Source of the DNA: an uncultured Prevotella sp.
GTDB taxonomy: Bacteria; Bacteroidota; Bacteroidia; Bacteroidales; Bacteroidaceae
Length of the DNA: 18,423 bases
NCBI GenBank assembly: GCA_900554545.1
Contig: USHW01000042.1
Span: 1-18,423 of the forward strand
Direction of reading: 5' to 3'
Part shown: piece by piece, positions 13,101 through 18,423 of the stretch
Position numbering within the stretch: position 1 is the stretch's first letter
How the letters are laid out: each line of letters begins with the position of its first letter
The notes under the pieces: model-generated
Database searches by the model: none
The model's input: only the letters and a program-made list of their open reading frames with translations
Told to the model about the DNA's origin: nothing
Position numbers and translations under genes: made by a program

Positions 13101-14090
13101 ATGGAAAAGAAAACACAACATAACAACATATTGCTTGCCACACTGTGTTTTGCGGCGGTTGTAATAATCGTCGGTGTCATAGGTTTTTTGACATTCGGCC
13201 GCACGCCTGATACAATACAGGGTGAAGTTGAAGTTTCTGAATACAGGGTGTCAAGCAAGGTTCCCGGACGTATCCTTGAACTGCGGGTGCAGGAAGGCGA
13301 CTATGTCAAGGTGGGTGATACGCTCGCAATCCTTGACGCTCCCGACATAGCAGCCAAGAAAACACAGGCCGTCAGCGCTGAAGATGCGGCGGCGGCATTG
13401 AGTGCAATGGCTGATAAAGGCGCACGCCGCGAACAGGTGCAAGGCGCATTTGAGGTTTGGCAGCAGGCAAAGGCCGGCATGGATATAGCAGAAAAGTCAT
13501 ACGGACGTGTGCAACGTCTGTTCGACGAGGGTGTGATGAGCGCACAGAAGCGTGACGAAGCTTATGCGAACTACATGGCAATGAAGGCCCAGGCACAGGC
13601 GGCCAAGAGCCAGTATGACATGGCTGTGGCCGGTGCAAGGCGTGAGGAGCGCGAAGCCGCTGCTGCGCAGAAGCGCAGGGCGCAAGGTGCAGTGCAGGAA
13701 GTTGATTCTTACATGAAAGAAACCGTGCAGGTAGCCCAGATGGAGGGCGAGGTCAGCGATGTCTATCCAAAGCTCGGCGAACTTGTAGGTGCAGGCTCTC
13801 CGATAATGAGCATTTCCATAATGAATGACCAGTGGGGTACGTTTAACGTGCGCGAAGACCAGTTGAAGGGGCTTAAGATAGGCGATACGTTCACCGCTTA
13901 TTGTCCGGCATTCAATAAGGACATCCGCATGAAGGTTTATTACATAAAGGATGAGGGCAGCTATGCCGTATGGAAAGCAACCAAGAGCAACGGACAGTAT
14001 GACTTGAAGACGTTTGAGGTTAAGGCTCGTCCTGTGGATAAAATTGACGGGTTGCGTCCCGGCATGTCGCTTGTTATAAAAGATAGGTAA
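13101..14090 (+). CDS. HlyD-family periplasmic adaptor (membrane fusion protein)
   Basis: The 329-residue product should link an inner-membrane transporter to the TolC-type channel. It has one N-terminal transmembrane anchor (about residues 11-32, LLATLCFAAVVIIVGVIGFLTF). A biotinyl/lipoyl barrel-sandwich half-motif follows (VSSKVPGRILELRVQEGDYVKVGDTLAILD, about 50-80), then an alpha-helical hairpin (about 85-210, Ala/Gln/Lys rich). The second lipoyl half and beta-barrel carry GEVSDVYPKLGELVGAGSPIMSI. It follows the tolC-type gene by 120 bases and precedes the first permease by 32, so one operon is likely. Its architecture fits YbhG/EmrA-like adaptors; the transported substrate cannot be predicted. 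Confidence 0.9.
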   Translation: MEKKTQHNNILLATLCFAAVVIIVGVIGFLTFGRTPDTIQGEVEVSEYRVSSKVPGRILELRVQEGDYVKVGDTLAILDAPDIAAKKTQAVSAEDAAAALSAMADKGARREQVQGAFEVWQQAKAGMDIAEKSYGRVQRLFDEGVMSAQKRDEAYANYMAMKAQAQAAKSQYDMAVAGARREEREAAAAQKRRAQGAVQEVDSYMKETVQVAQMEGEVSDVYPKLGELVGAGSPIMSISIMNDQWGTFNVREDQLKGLKIGDTFTAYCPAFNKDIRMKVYYIKDEGSYAVWKATKSNGQYDLKTFEVKARPVDKIDGLRPGMSLVIKDR

Positions 14091-14122
14091 GCTCAGGCTG
14101 CGATAAAGCAATTGTTTATAGG

Positions 14123-15298
14123 ATGTGCGGTGACTTTTTGAAAAGGGTTTATGGCGTGGCGCGCCGCGAATGTGGGATAATGCGCAAGAACCTGATGTAC
14201 TTGTTCTGCATGGTGGTGTTCCCGGTGATTGTTACCATATTCTTTACGTCACTTATGTCAGAAGGCCAGCCCACGGATATGCCTGTTGGAGTGGTTGACC
14301 ATGACAATACCGCTACAACGCGTTCGCTTGTCAGGAGGCTCGACGCTTTCCAGTCGACAAAGGTTGTCGCCGATTATGCCAGCGTTGCCGAGGCGCGCCG
14401 TGCCATACAGCGTAATGAAATCTATGCGTTCCTCTATATTCCAAGGGGCACAACGTCAGAGCTGTTTGCCATGCGGCAGCCTAAAATCTCTTTCTATTAC
14501 AGTTCAGCGTCTTATACGGCCGGGGCACTGCTTTTCCGTGACCTGAAGACTATTTCCACGCTCGGTTCGGCCAGTGTCGGCGCCACGCTGTTAAGTGCCA
14601 AGGGACTGTCTGAAGAACAGGTGATGAGCGTGTTACAGCCAGTGGTGGTGGATTTGCACACTGTCAACAATCCGATGATAAACTACAGTGTTTATCTTAA
14701 TACCATGCTTGTTCCCGGCTGTCTGATGCTGTTCATTTTCCTTGTTACGGCTTATTCTTTGGGCACTGAGTTGAAGTTCAATTCGGCGAAGGAGTGGATT
14801 TCCGCTTCGGGAGACAACATAGCCGTTGCCCTTTTGGGCAAGATGTTGCCGCAGACGCTTACATGGCTTGCCATTTTCTATGGCTATATGTTTTATGTCT
14901 TCGGCGTTCTGCATTTCCCACATCCCGGCGGCACGGGTTATATCATTCTGTTGGGGCTGCTTGCGGTGCTTTCGTCGCAGGGGTTCGGCATATTTGTTTT
15001 CGGCCTTGTCCCGTCGTTGCGTATGTCCATGAGTATATGCTGCCTGTGGGCTGTATTGAGCTATTCGCTGTCGGGTACGGCGTTCCCGTTGTCGGCTATG
15101 GACGCCGAAATCAAGGCTATAGCACAGCTTTTCCCGTTAAGGCATTATTATATGGTTTACCAGCTCAATATCTTCAACGGCTATCCTGTCGGTTATTCGT
15201 GGCCTTACATCGGTGCGCTGCTGCTTTTCGCGGCTTTGCCTTTGCTTGTGGCCGGCCGGATAAAGAAGAATGTGCTGGCATATCAGTATCTGCCATGA
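14123..15298 (+). CDS. ABC-2 type transporter permease, first of two
   Basis: The 391-residue inner-membrane product has an N-terminal transmembrane helix (about residues 24-43, NLMYLFCMVVFPVIVTIFFT), a large extracytoplasmic domain (about 45-190, beginning PVGVVDHDNTATTRSLVRRLD) and five or so C-terminal helices. The last part includes the SMSICCLWAVLSYSLSGTAFPLSAM motif typical of YhhJ/YbhR-like ABC-2 permeases (ABC2_membrane_3). The start MCGDFLKRVYGVARRECGIM lies 32 bases after hlyD. A paralogous gene follows 62 bases later; the pair could form a heterodimer. No ATP-binding protein is encoded in the cluster. Confidence 0.87.
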   Translation: MCGDFLKRVYGVARRECGIMRKNLMYLFCMVVFPVIVTIFFTSLMSEGQPTDMPVGVVDHDNTATTRSLVRRLDAFQSTKVVADYASVAEARRAIQRNEIYAFLYIPRGTTSELFAMRQPKISFYYSSASYTAGALLFRDLKTISTLGSASVGATLLSAKGLSEEQVMSVLQPVVVDLHTVNNPMINYSVYLNTMLVPGCLMLFIFLVTAYSLGTELKFNSAKEWISASGDNIAVALLGKMLPQTLTWLAIFYGYMFYVFGVLHFPHPGGTGYIILLGLLAVLSSQGFGIFVFGLVPSLRMSMSICCLWAVLSYSLSGTAFPLSAMDAEIKAIAQLFPLRHYYMVYQLNIFNGYPVGYSWPYIGALLLFAALPLLVAGRIKKNVLAYQYLP

Positions 15299-15360
15299 GC
15301 AGGCTTGTATGGGCAGGCTTGCCGGCATTGCCCTGATTTTGAATATAATATAGGTTGCAG

Positions 15361-16551
15361 ATGAGATTGTTATCACGAATAAAACAAGGTTTCGGCGACT
15401 TGTGCCATATATGGGCTGACGAGATGCGCACCGTTGTTAAGGACGAGGGTGTGCTGATATTCTTTGTCCTTGTGCCGTTGTTTTATCCGTTGCTTTATTC
15501 CTGGATTTACACCAACGAGGTTGTGCGTGAGGTTCCGGTTGCCGTCGTCGATATGTCCCACAGCGCCATGAGCCGTGAGTTTATCCGCCAGTTTGACGCT
15601 TCTCCCGATGTCCGTGTAGTCAAATATTGTACAGACCTTGACGAGGCCAAGGATGCGGTAGGCCGTCAGGAAGCTTTCGGTGTGGTGTATTTCCCCATTG
15701 ATTTCCAGACCCGTGTGTTGCGCATGGAGCAGAGCCGCGTCAGTGTGTTCTGCGACATGAGTTTCATGCTGTACTACAAGGCCATATTCCAGACGGCTAC
15801 GGCTGTTGCCGGAAACCTCAATTCTGATATTCTCATTGAGCGTTCGGGCAATTGGACCGAACGTGAGGACGAAATCACCGCCAAGCCGCTTGATTTCGAT
15901 GAAGTGCAGATATTCAACGCAACGGGCGGTTATGGCAACTTCATCATTCCGGGCGTGCTTATGCTAATAATACAGCAGACGCTGCTGTTGGGAGTGGGAC
16001 TTTCTGTCGGCACGGCCCGCGAACGCAGCAAGACAGGTTCTTTTCTTCCAGACGACCCCTATTATGACGGAGTGTTCCGCACTGTGCTTGGCCGTGCCTT
16101 GGCGTATTTCATGGTGTATGCAGTGGTTGCGGCTTACGTCACGCTTGTTGTGCCCCGGATGTTCGGTTTCACATCGCTTTTGCGTCCCGGCGATACGTTC
16201 TGGTTCATGTTGCCATACGTTTTGTCGTGTGTGTTCTTTGCGATGATACTTTCCGGCATAATACGTTATCGTGAGAACGTCATCCTTATAGTCGTGTTCA
16301 CGTCTGTGCCGTTGCTGTTCATTTCCGGGGTGTCGTGGCCGCAAAGTGCCATTCCGCCTTTCTGGCAGTGGATTTCCTGGCTTGTTCCTTCGACGTTCGG
16401 CATACGCGGATTCGTGAGGATGAACACAATGGGTGCTCTGCTGGGCGACGTTAGGGTAGAGTATGTGGCGCTTTGGGCGCAGGCAATAGTCTATTTCTTC
16501 ATCACTTGCCTGCTTTACAGGTGGCAGGTGATTAAAAAGGTGAAAAGGTGA
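15361..16551 (+). CDS. ABC-2 type transporter permease, second of two
   Basis: The 396-residue product shares the architecture of the preceding gene. A first helix lies at about residues 30-50 (GVLIFFVLVPLFYPLLYSWI), followed by an extracytoplasmic domain beginning VPVAVVDMSHSAMSREFIRQFD. Several C-terminal helices follow, with the conserved SVPLLFISGVSWPQSAIPPF segment. The ATG at 15361 was chosen; a TTG six bases earlier is in frame but has no support. The final codons (VIKKVKR) already belong to the GGTGA-rich repeat array that continues past the stop. It is probably the last gene of the tolC-hlyD-permease-permease operon, and the extracytoplasmic domains may contact the HlyD-type adaptor. 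Confidence 0.87.
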   Translation: MRLLSRIKQGFGDLCHIWADEMRTVVKDEGVLIFFVLVPLFYPLLYSWIYTNEVVREVPVAVVDMSHSAMSREFIRQFDASPDVRVVKYCTDLDEAKDAVGRQEAFGVVYFPIDFQTRVLRMEQSRVSVFCDMSFMLYYKAIFQTATAVAGNLNSDILIERSGNWTEREDEITAKPLDFDEVQIFNATGGYGNFIIPGVLMLIIQQTLLLGVGLSVGTARERSKTGSFLPDDPYYDGVFRTVLGRALAYFMVYAVVAAYVTLVVPRMFGFTSLLRPGDTFWFMLPYVLSCVFFAMILSGIIRYRENVILIVVFTSVPLLFISGVSWPQSAIPPFWQWISWLVPSTFGIRGFVRMNTMGALLGDVRVEYVALWAQAIVYFFITCLLYRWQVIKKVKR

Positions 16552-16690
16552 TTGAAAAGGTGATTGAAAAGGTGAGAAGGTGAGAAAGTGAGAAGGTGAG
16601 AAAGGAAATCTTTTCTACAACGCATACAGACGTTCACTTTCTCACTTTCTCACCTTTTCACTTTCTCACCTTTTCACCTTTTTACCTTTT
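16527..16690. terminator. GGTGA-repeat inverted array between convergent genes, probable bidirectional terminator
   Basis: The left half carries repeated purine words (GGTGATTGAAAA, GGTGAGAA, GTGAGAA) with GGTG at 16527, 16539, 16547, 16559, 16571, 16579 and 16594. The right half (about 16634-16690) is the reverse complement in kind: CTTTCTCAC, CTTTTCAC, CTTTTTACC. The centre is TCTTTTCTACAACGCATACAGACG. The array encodes the C-terminal KKVKR of the permease and the KKR of the opposing gene. A very long imperfect hairpin could form on either transcript. Confidence 0.65.
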
Positions 16691-17377
16691 CTTTCCATCT
16701 GTAAGTTTCAGTATGTCTTTTTCTTGTGCATAAGGCAACATCCTGCATAGATGCCGCACCATCATGTCGTGCGATTCCTGTGGCGTACATCCGGCGTCAA
16801 GCCGTCCGTACAGGTTCTCGGGCGTGGTGTATCGCGCCACGCCCCATCCGTATGGCCGTCCGTGGCGGTCAGTGTTGTACTCGAAGTCGGATATTACCAC
16901 GCGCACTGACATCATCAGGCGTGTCAGTACAGGCTCCAATGACAGCTTTACGGCTTCGGGCATATCGTCCACAAGGTCGTCCGCCGTGCGTCTCTTTCCG
17001 CGTGCAAAGCCGAGCATGCGGCGCAGTTCCTTCACCGTTGCGCTGCCTTCCGATATTATTGTTTGCAGCACAACGTCGTCAAGTGCCGCTGTGTCGTCGT
17101 CCTTTGCGTAGCTCAGTGTGCGCCTGTAATTAATAAGGTGGGGCAGCCATTCAAGGCTTACGTAGCCCGCTTTCTTGGCGAACAGCTTGCCGTAGGCGCA
17201 GTGTCCTTCGCGTATTACCGGACCTTTCCATTCCCACGGCCCGTCGTCTTCGTCTGAAAACCACAGTTCTCCGGCCGTCATTTCCTCTATTGAGAAGCCG
17301 GGTATGCCGCAGTGGAAGAACGGAAGAAAGCCCCGTTCGAGCACCGCGCGCTCCATGTCGATTGCCGAGTGTATCAT
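16682..17377 (-). CDS. AlkZ-related protein (uncharacterised)
   Basis: The 231-residue product begins MIHSAIDMERAVLERGFLPFF and continues with GFSIEEMTAGELWFSDEDDGPWEWKGPVI, AYGKLFAKKAGYVSLEWLPHLINYRR, and VISDFEYNTDRHGRPYGWGVARYTTPE. I recognise these blocks as the small family annotated AlkZ-related, distantly linked to the AlkZ/YcaQ winged-helix DNA glycosylases. Assignment is from memory. A winged-helix-like segment may lie at about 110-185. No catalytic role is established and I see no signal peptide. The longer frame from 17491 was rejected because its extra residues (HSLPSEGLGWVP) translate dispersed repeat R4; an ATG at 17356 is also possible. It lies downstream of the flavin reductase gene across a 148-base repeat-bearing gap, with no clear promoter of its own. 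Confidence 0.65.
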   Translation of the reverse strand: MIHSAIDMERAVLERGFLPFFHCGIPGFSIEEMTAGELWFSDEDDGPWEWKGPVIREGHCAYGKLFAKKAGYVSLEWLPHLINYRRTLSYAKDDDTAALDDVVLQTIISEGSATVKELRRMLGFARGKRRTADDLVDDMPEAVKLSLEPVLTRLMMSVRVVISDFEYNTDRHGRPYGWGVARYTTPENLYGRLDAGCTPQESHDMMVRHLCRMLPYAQEKDILKLTDGKKR

Positions 17378-17383
17378 AATTGG

Positions 17384-17414
17384 TACCCACCCCAGCCCTT
17401 CCGAAGGGAGGGAG
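17384..17414 (-). repeat. GC-rich palindromic dispersed element, copy R4
   Basis: Minus-strand copy: TACCCACCCCAG tail complement, then CCCTTCCGAAGGGAGGGA. It lies seven bases upstream of the AlkZ-related start codon, so it would form a hairpin in the leader of that message. It faces copy R5, 79 bases away, in opposite orientation. Confidence 0.75.
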
Positions 17415-17448
17415 TGTGGTATGATTGTCTTATGTTTTTCAATGCGTT

Positions 17449-17476
17449 GCGAAGTTTCTGCTTCGCTGTTTTTATT
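17449..17476 (+). terminator. Possible plus-strand intrinsic terminator
   Basis: GCGAAG at 17449-17454 pairs with CTTCGC at 17461-17466 (6 bp, 6-base loop), followed by TGTTTTTATT. The T-tract is on the plus strand, but both flanking genes are on the minus strand. It could stop antisense read-through from the convergent export operon, or be chance. Confidence 0.25.
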
Positions 17477-17492
17477 GAACAGGCATACCAAG

Positions 17493-17522
17493 CTCCCTCC
17501 CTACGGGAGGGTTGGGGAGGGG
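17493..17522 (+). repeat. GC-rich palindromic dispersed element, copy R5
   Basis: CTCCCTCCC-TAC-GGGAGGG followed by TTGGGGAGGGGC. It sits three bases from the flavin reductase stop codon (minus strand), so on that transcript it forms a 7-bp GC hairpin immediately after the gene and could act as a terminator or mRNA 3' stabiliser. Confidence 0.75.
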
Positions 17523-17525
17523 CTT

Positions 17526-18086
17526 TTATTTAAGTTCCATTCCGTCCTTGAAGGCGTTGCCCACCTTTCCGCCTACAACAAGATAGTCGTTGTGCACCGG
17601 GTCGAACACAATCGGACGCAGCTTGGCCGGGTCAATTTTGCCCTTTTCGTCCAATATGCGCTCGTCGGCCGATACGTTCACGATGCGGCCTACGAGGTGG
17701 CACGTGTCCGCGTCGTATGACACGAGTTCGCACTCCACCGTCATGGGCAGCTCCTCGATTACCGGCGCGTTGACAAATTCCGACTTAACGGTGTGCCATC
17801 CGGCGTGTGCGAGCTTGTCGCCGACCTTGTTTCCTGAAACTATGCCCACGTAGTCGCATGCCGTAAGCTGTTCTTCCGTGCCCATGCTTACGGTGAACGC
17901 CTTTGTTTCAAGCAGGTTCTTCACCGTCTTGTGGCCTGCGCTCAGGCACAGGTTTATGCGGTCGTCATAGTCTATTCCGCCCCATGCCGCGTTCATTGCG
18001 TCGGGGTTGCCTTCACCGTCGTAAGTTCCAACGATGAATACCGGCTGTGGATAAGTCCACGGTTTTGCTCCAAAATTCTTTCTCAT
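17526..18086 (-). CDS. Flavin reductase family (FMN-binding split barrel) protein
   Basis: The 186-residue product fits the flavin reductase-like, FMN-binding split-barrel family: YPQPVFIVGTYDGEGNPDAMNAAWGGI at the N-terminus (about residues 12-38), the flavin-contact region LSAGHKTVKNLLETKAFTVSM (about 49-68), and a C-terminal strand pair VECELVSYDADTCHLVGRIVNV. Such proteins either reduce free FMN with NAD(P)H or bind FMN as part of another redox reaction; which applies here is unknown. Length is normal for the short Bacteroidetes and Clostridia members. The ATG at 18086 follows a consensus promoter at 18151-18181. Palindromic element R5 lies directly after the stop. Confidence 0.88.
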   Translation of the reverse strand: MRKNFGAKPWTYPQPVFIVGTYDGEGNPDAMNAAWGGIDYDDRINLCLSAGHKTVKNLLETKAFTVSMGTEEQLTACDYVGIVSGNKVGDKLAHAGWHTVKSEFVNAPVIEELPMTVECELVSYDADTCHLVGRIVNVSADERILDEKGKIDPAKLRPIVFDPVHNDYLVVGGKVGNAFKDGMELK

Positions 18087-18150
18087 GATATTTTTGTATA
18101 GTTAAAGTTCTGTTTCCAATGTGTGGCGTTGCACAGGTGTTGTTGTATAG

Positions 18151-18181
18151 CAAAGATAGGGATAAAGTTTTATCCTTGCAA
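18151..18181 (-). promoter_or_regulatory. Promoter of the flavin reductase gene
   Basis: On the minus strand TATCTTTG (plus 18151-18158) matches TAnnTTTG exactly and TTG (plus 18179-18181) lies 20 bases upstream. Transcription should begin near 18145, giving a leader of about 60 bases before the ATG. Confidence 0.78.
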
Positions 18182-18238
18182 TTTTTTATGTATTTTTAAT
18201 GGAATGCGGGTGTGAATATGTACGCTAAGCCGTATCGA

Positions 18239-18287
18239 CGGATTTGTAGTCCGGCGTTCAAAAGTCCAGCGGATTGCAAATCCGCTG
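18239..18287. repeat. REP-like hairpins of the CGGATTNCAAATCCG type
   Basis: A perfect 9-bp stem CAGCGGATT (18267-18275) and AATCCGCTG (18279-18287) has a 3-base loop. Just upstream, CGGA-TTTGTAG-TCCG (18239-18253) is an imperfect relative in the opposite sense. The pair is followed by ATATAGGAATG. From general familiarity, this palindrome type is dispersed through many Bacteroidetes genomes and resembles REP elements. The 337 bases from 18087 to the window end contain no gene that I can recognise, only this repeat, the promoter and the terminal repeat. Confidence 0.6.
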
Positions 18288-18332
18288 ATATAGGAATGTT
18301 TTTCTTTTTGTTTTGGTGGAATTTCAAAAGAC

Positions 18333-18403
18333 CGGTTCATCCGCAATTTTGTTGGATGAGAAAAGGAATATAAAATCGTACAAAATTAATGTCAAATGAG
18401 GCA
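18333..18403 (+). repeat. Dispersed intergenic repeat, copy 2 (outward-facing)
   Basis: CGGTTCATCCGCAATTTTG-TTGGATG, an AT-rich middle, then TCAAATGAGGCA match the minus strand of 1-70 block for block. TCATCC/GGATGA could form a 6-bp hairpin. The two copies are about 18.3 kb apart in inverted, outward orientation. Confidence 0.6.
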
Positions 18404-18423
18404 CTCGGTAATCGTCATTGCCT

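Noticed and set aside
17378..17491. 38-residue N-terminal extension of the AlkZ-related protein
   Set aside because: Its residues come from dispersed repeat R4 and the hairpin at 17449-17466; family homology starts at the ATG at 17377 or shortly after.
18333..18360. Possible tRNA 3' half (GGTTCATCC resembles a T-arm)
   Set aside because: No acceptor, D- or anticodon stem can be found around it, and the same words recur at 1-70 as part of a repeat.
1..18403. Composite transposon or genomic island bounded by the terminal repeats
   Set aside because: No transposase, integrase or target duplication is visible, and the content is housekeeping genes in typical Bacteroidales style. The repeats are better seen as members of a dispersed family.

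Overview
The window looks like a chromosomal segment of a Bacteroidales bacterium, most likely a Prevotella-type (Prevotellaceae) genome. Three things point there. Several genes are preceded by the Bacteroidetes sigma promoter pattern (a TTG or TTTG -33 box, about 20 bases, then TAnnTTTG). Start codons are preceded by A-rich sequence rather than strong Shine-Dalgarno sites. The gaps are full of short palindromic and purine-rich repeats of the kind seen in Bacteroidales genomes. No database search was possible; all names rest on reading the protein sequences.

Layout. Bases 1-398 are a repeat-rich intergenic region (outward-facing terminal repeat copy, CAAAAGG hairpins, a nine-base tandem array, a GC palindrome) ending in a promoter for a secreted S8 serine peptidase (399-1802). 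Next come xseA and xseB (exonuclease VII), ilvE (branched-chain aminotransferase), trmB (tRNA m7G46 methyltransferase), a 398-base gap with an apparently orphan promoter and strong RNA-folding potential, and mrp/apbC (Fe-S carrier ATPase). mrp converges on a minus-strand respiratory operon: a DUF4492 small membrane protein, cydA and cydB (cytochrome bd oxidase). A divergent promoter region (10316-10547) separates that operon from a plus-strand membrane-anchored coiled-coil protein of unknown function. This is followed by an export cluster: a TolC-type outer membrane channel, an HlyD-type adaptor and two ABC-2-type membrane proteins, with no ATP-binding subunit in the cluster. A large purine/pyrimidine hairpin array then separates the cluster from two minus-strand genes, an AlkZ-related protein and a flavin reductase family protein. 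The last 337 bases hold the reductase promoter, REP-like hairpins and the second terminal repeat copy.

How the genes work together. xseA and xseB encode the two subunits of one nuclease. cydA and cydB encode the two core subunits of the oxygen-scavenging quinol oxidase, with the DUF4492 protein a plausible accessory subunit. The TolC, HlyD and permease products should form one envelope-spanning efflux or secretion machine. The rest are independent housekeeping genes. I found no phage, insertion sequence, CRISPR array, rRNA or tRNA. The most unusual content is between the genes: several families of dispersed repeats, one apparently co-opted as the N-terminus of XseA, and a similar short sequence just ahead of three second-in-operon genes (xseB, hlyD, cydB).
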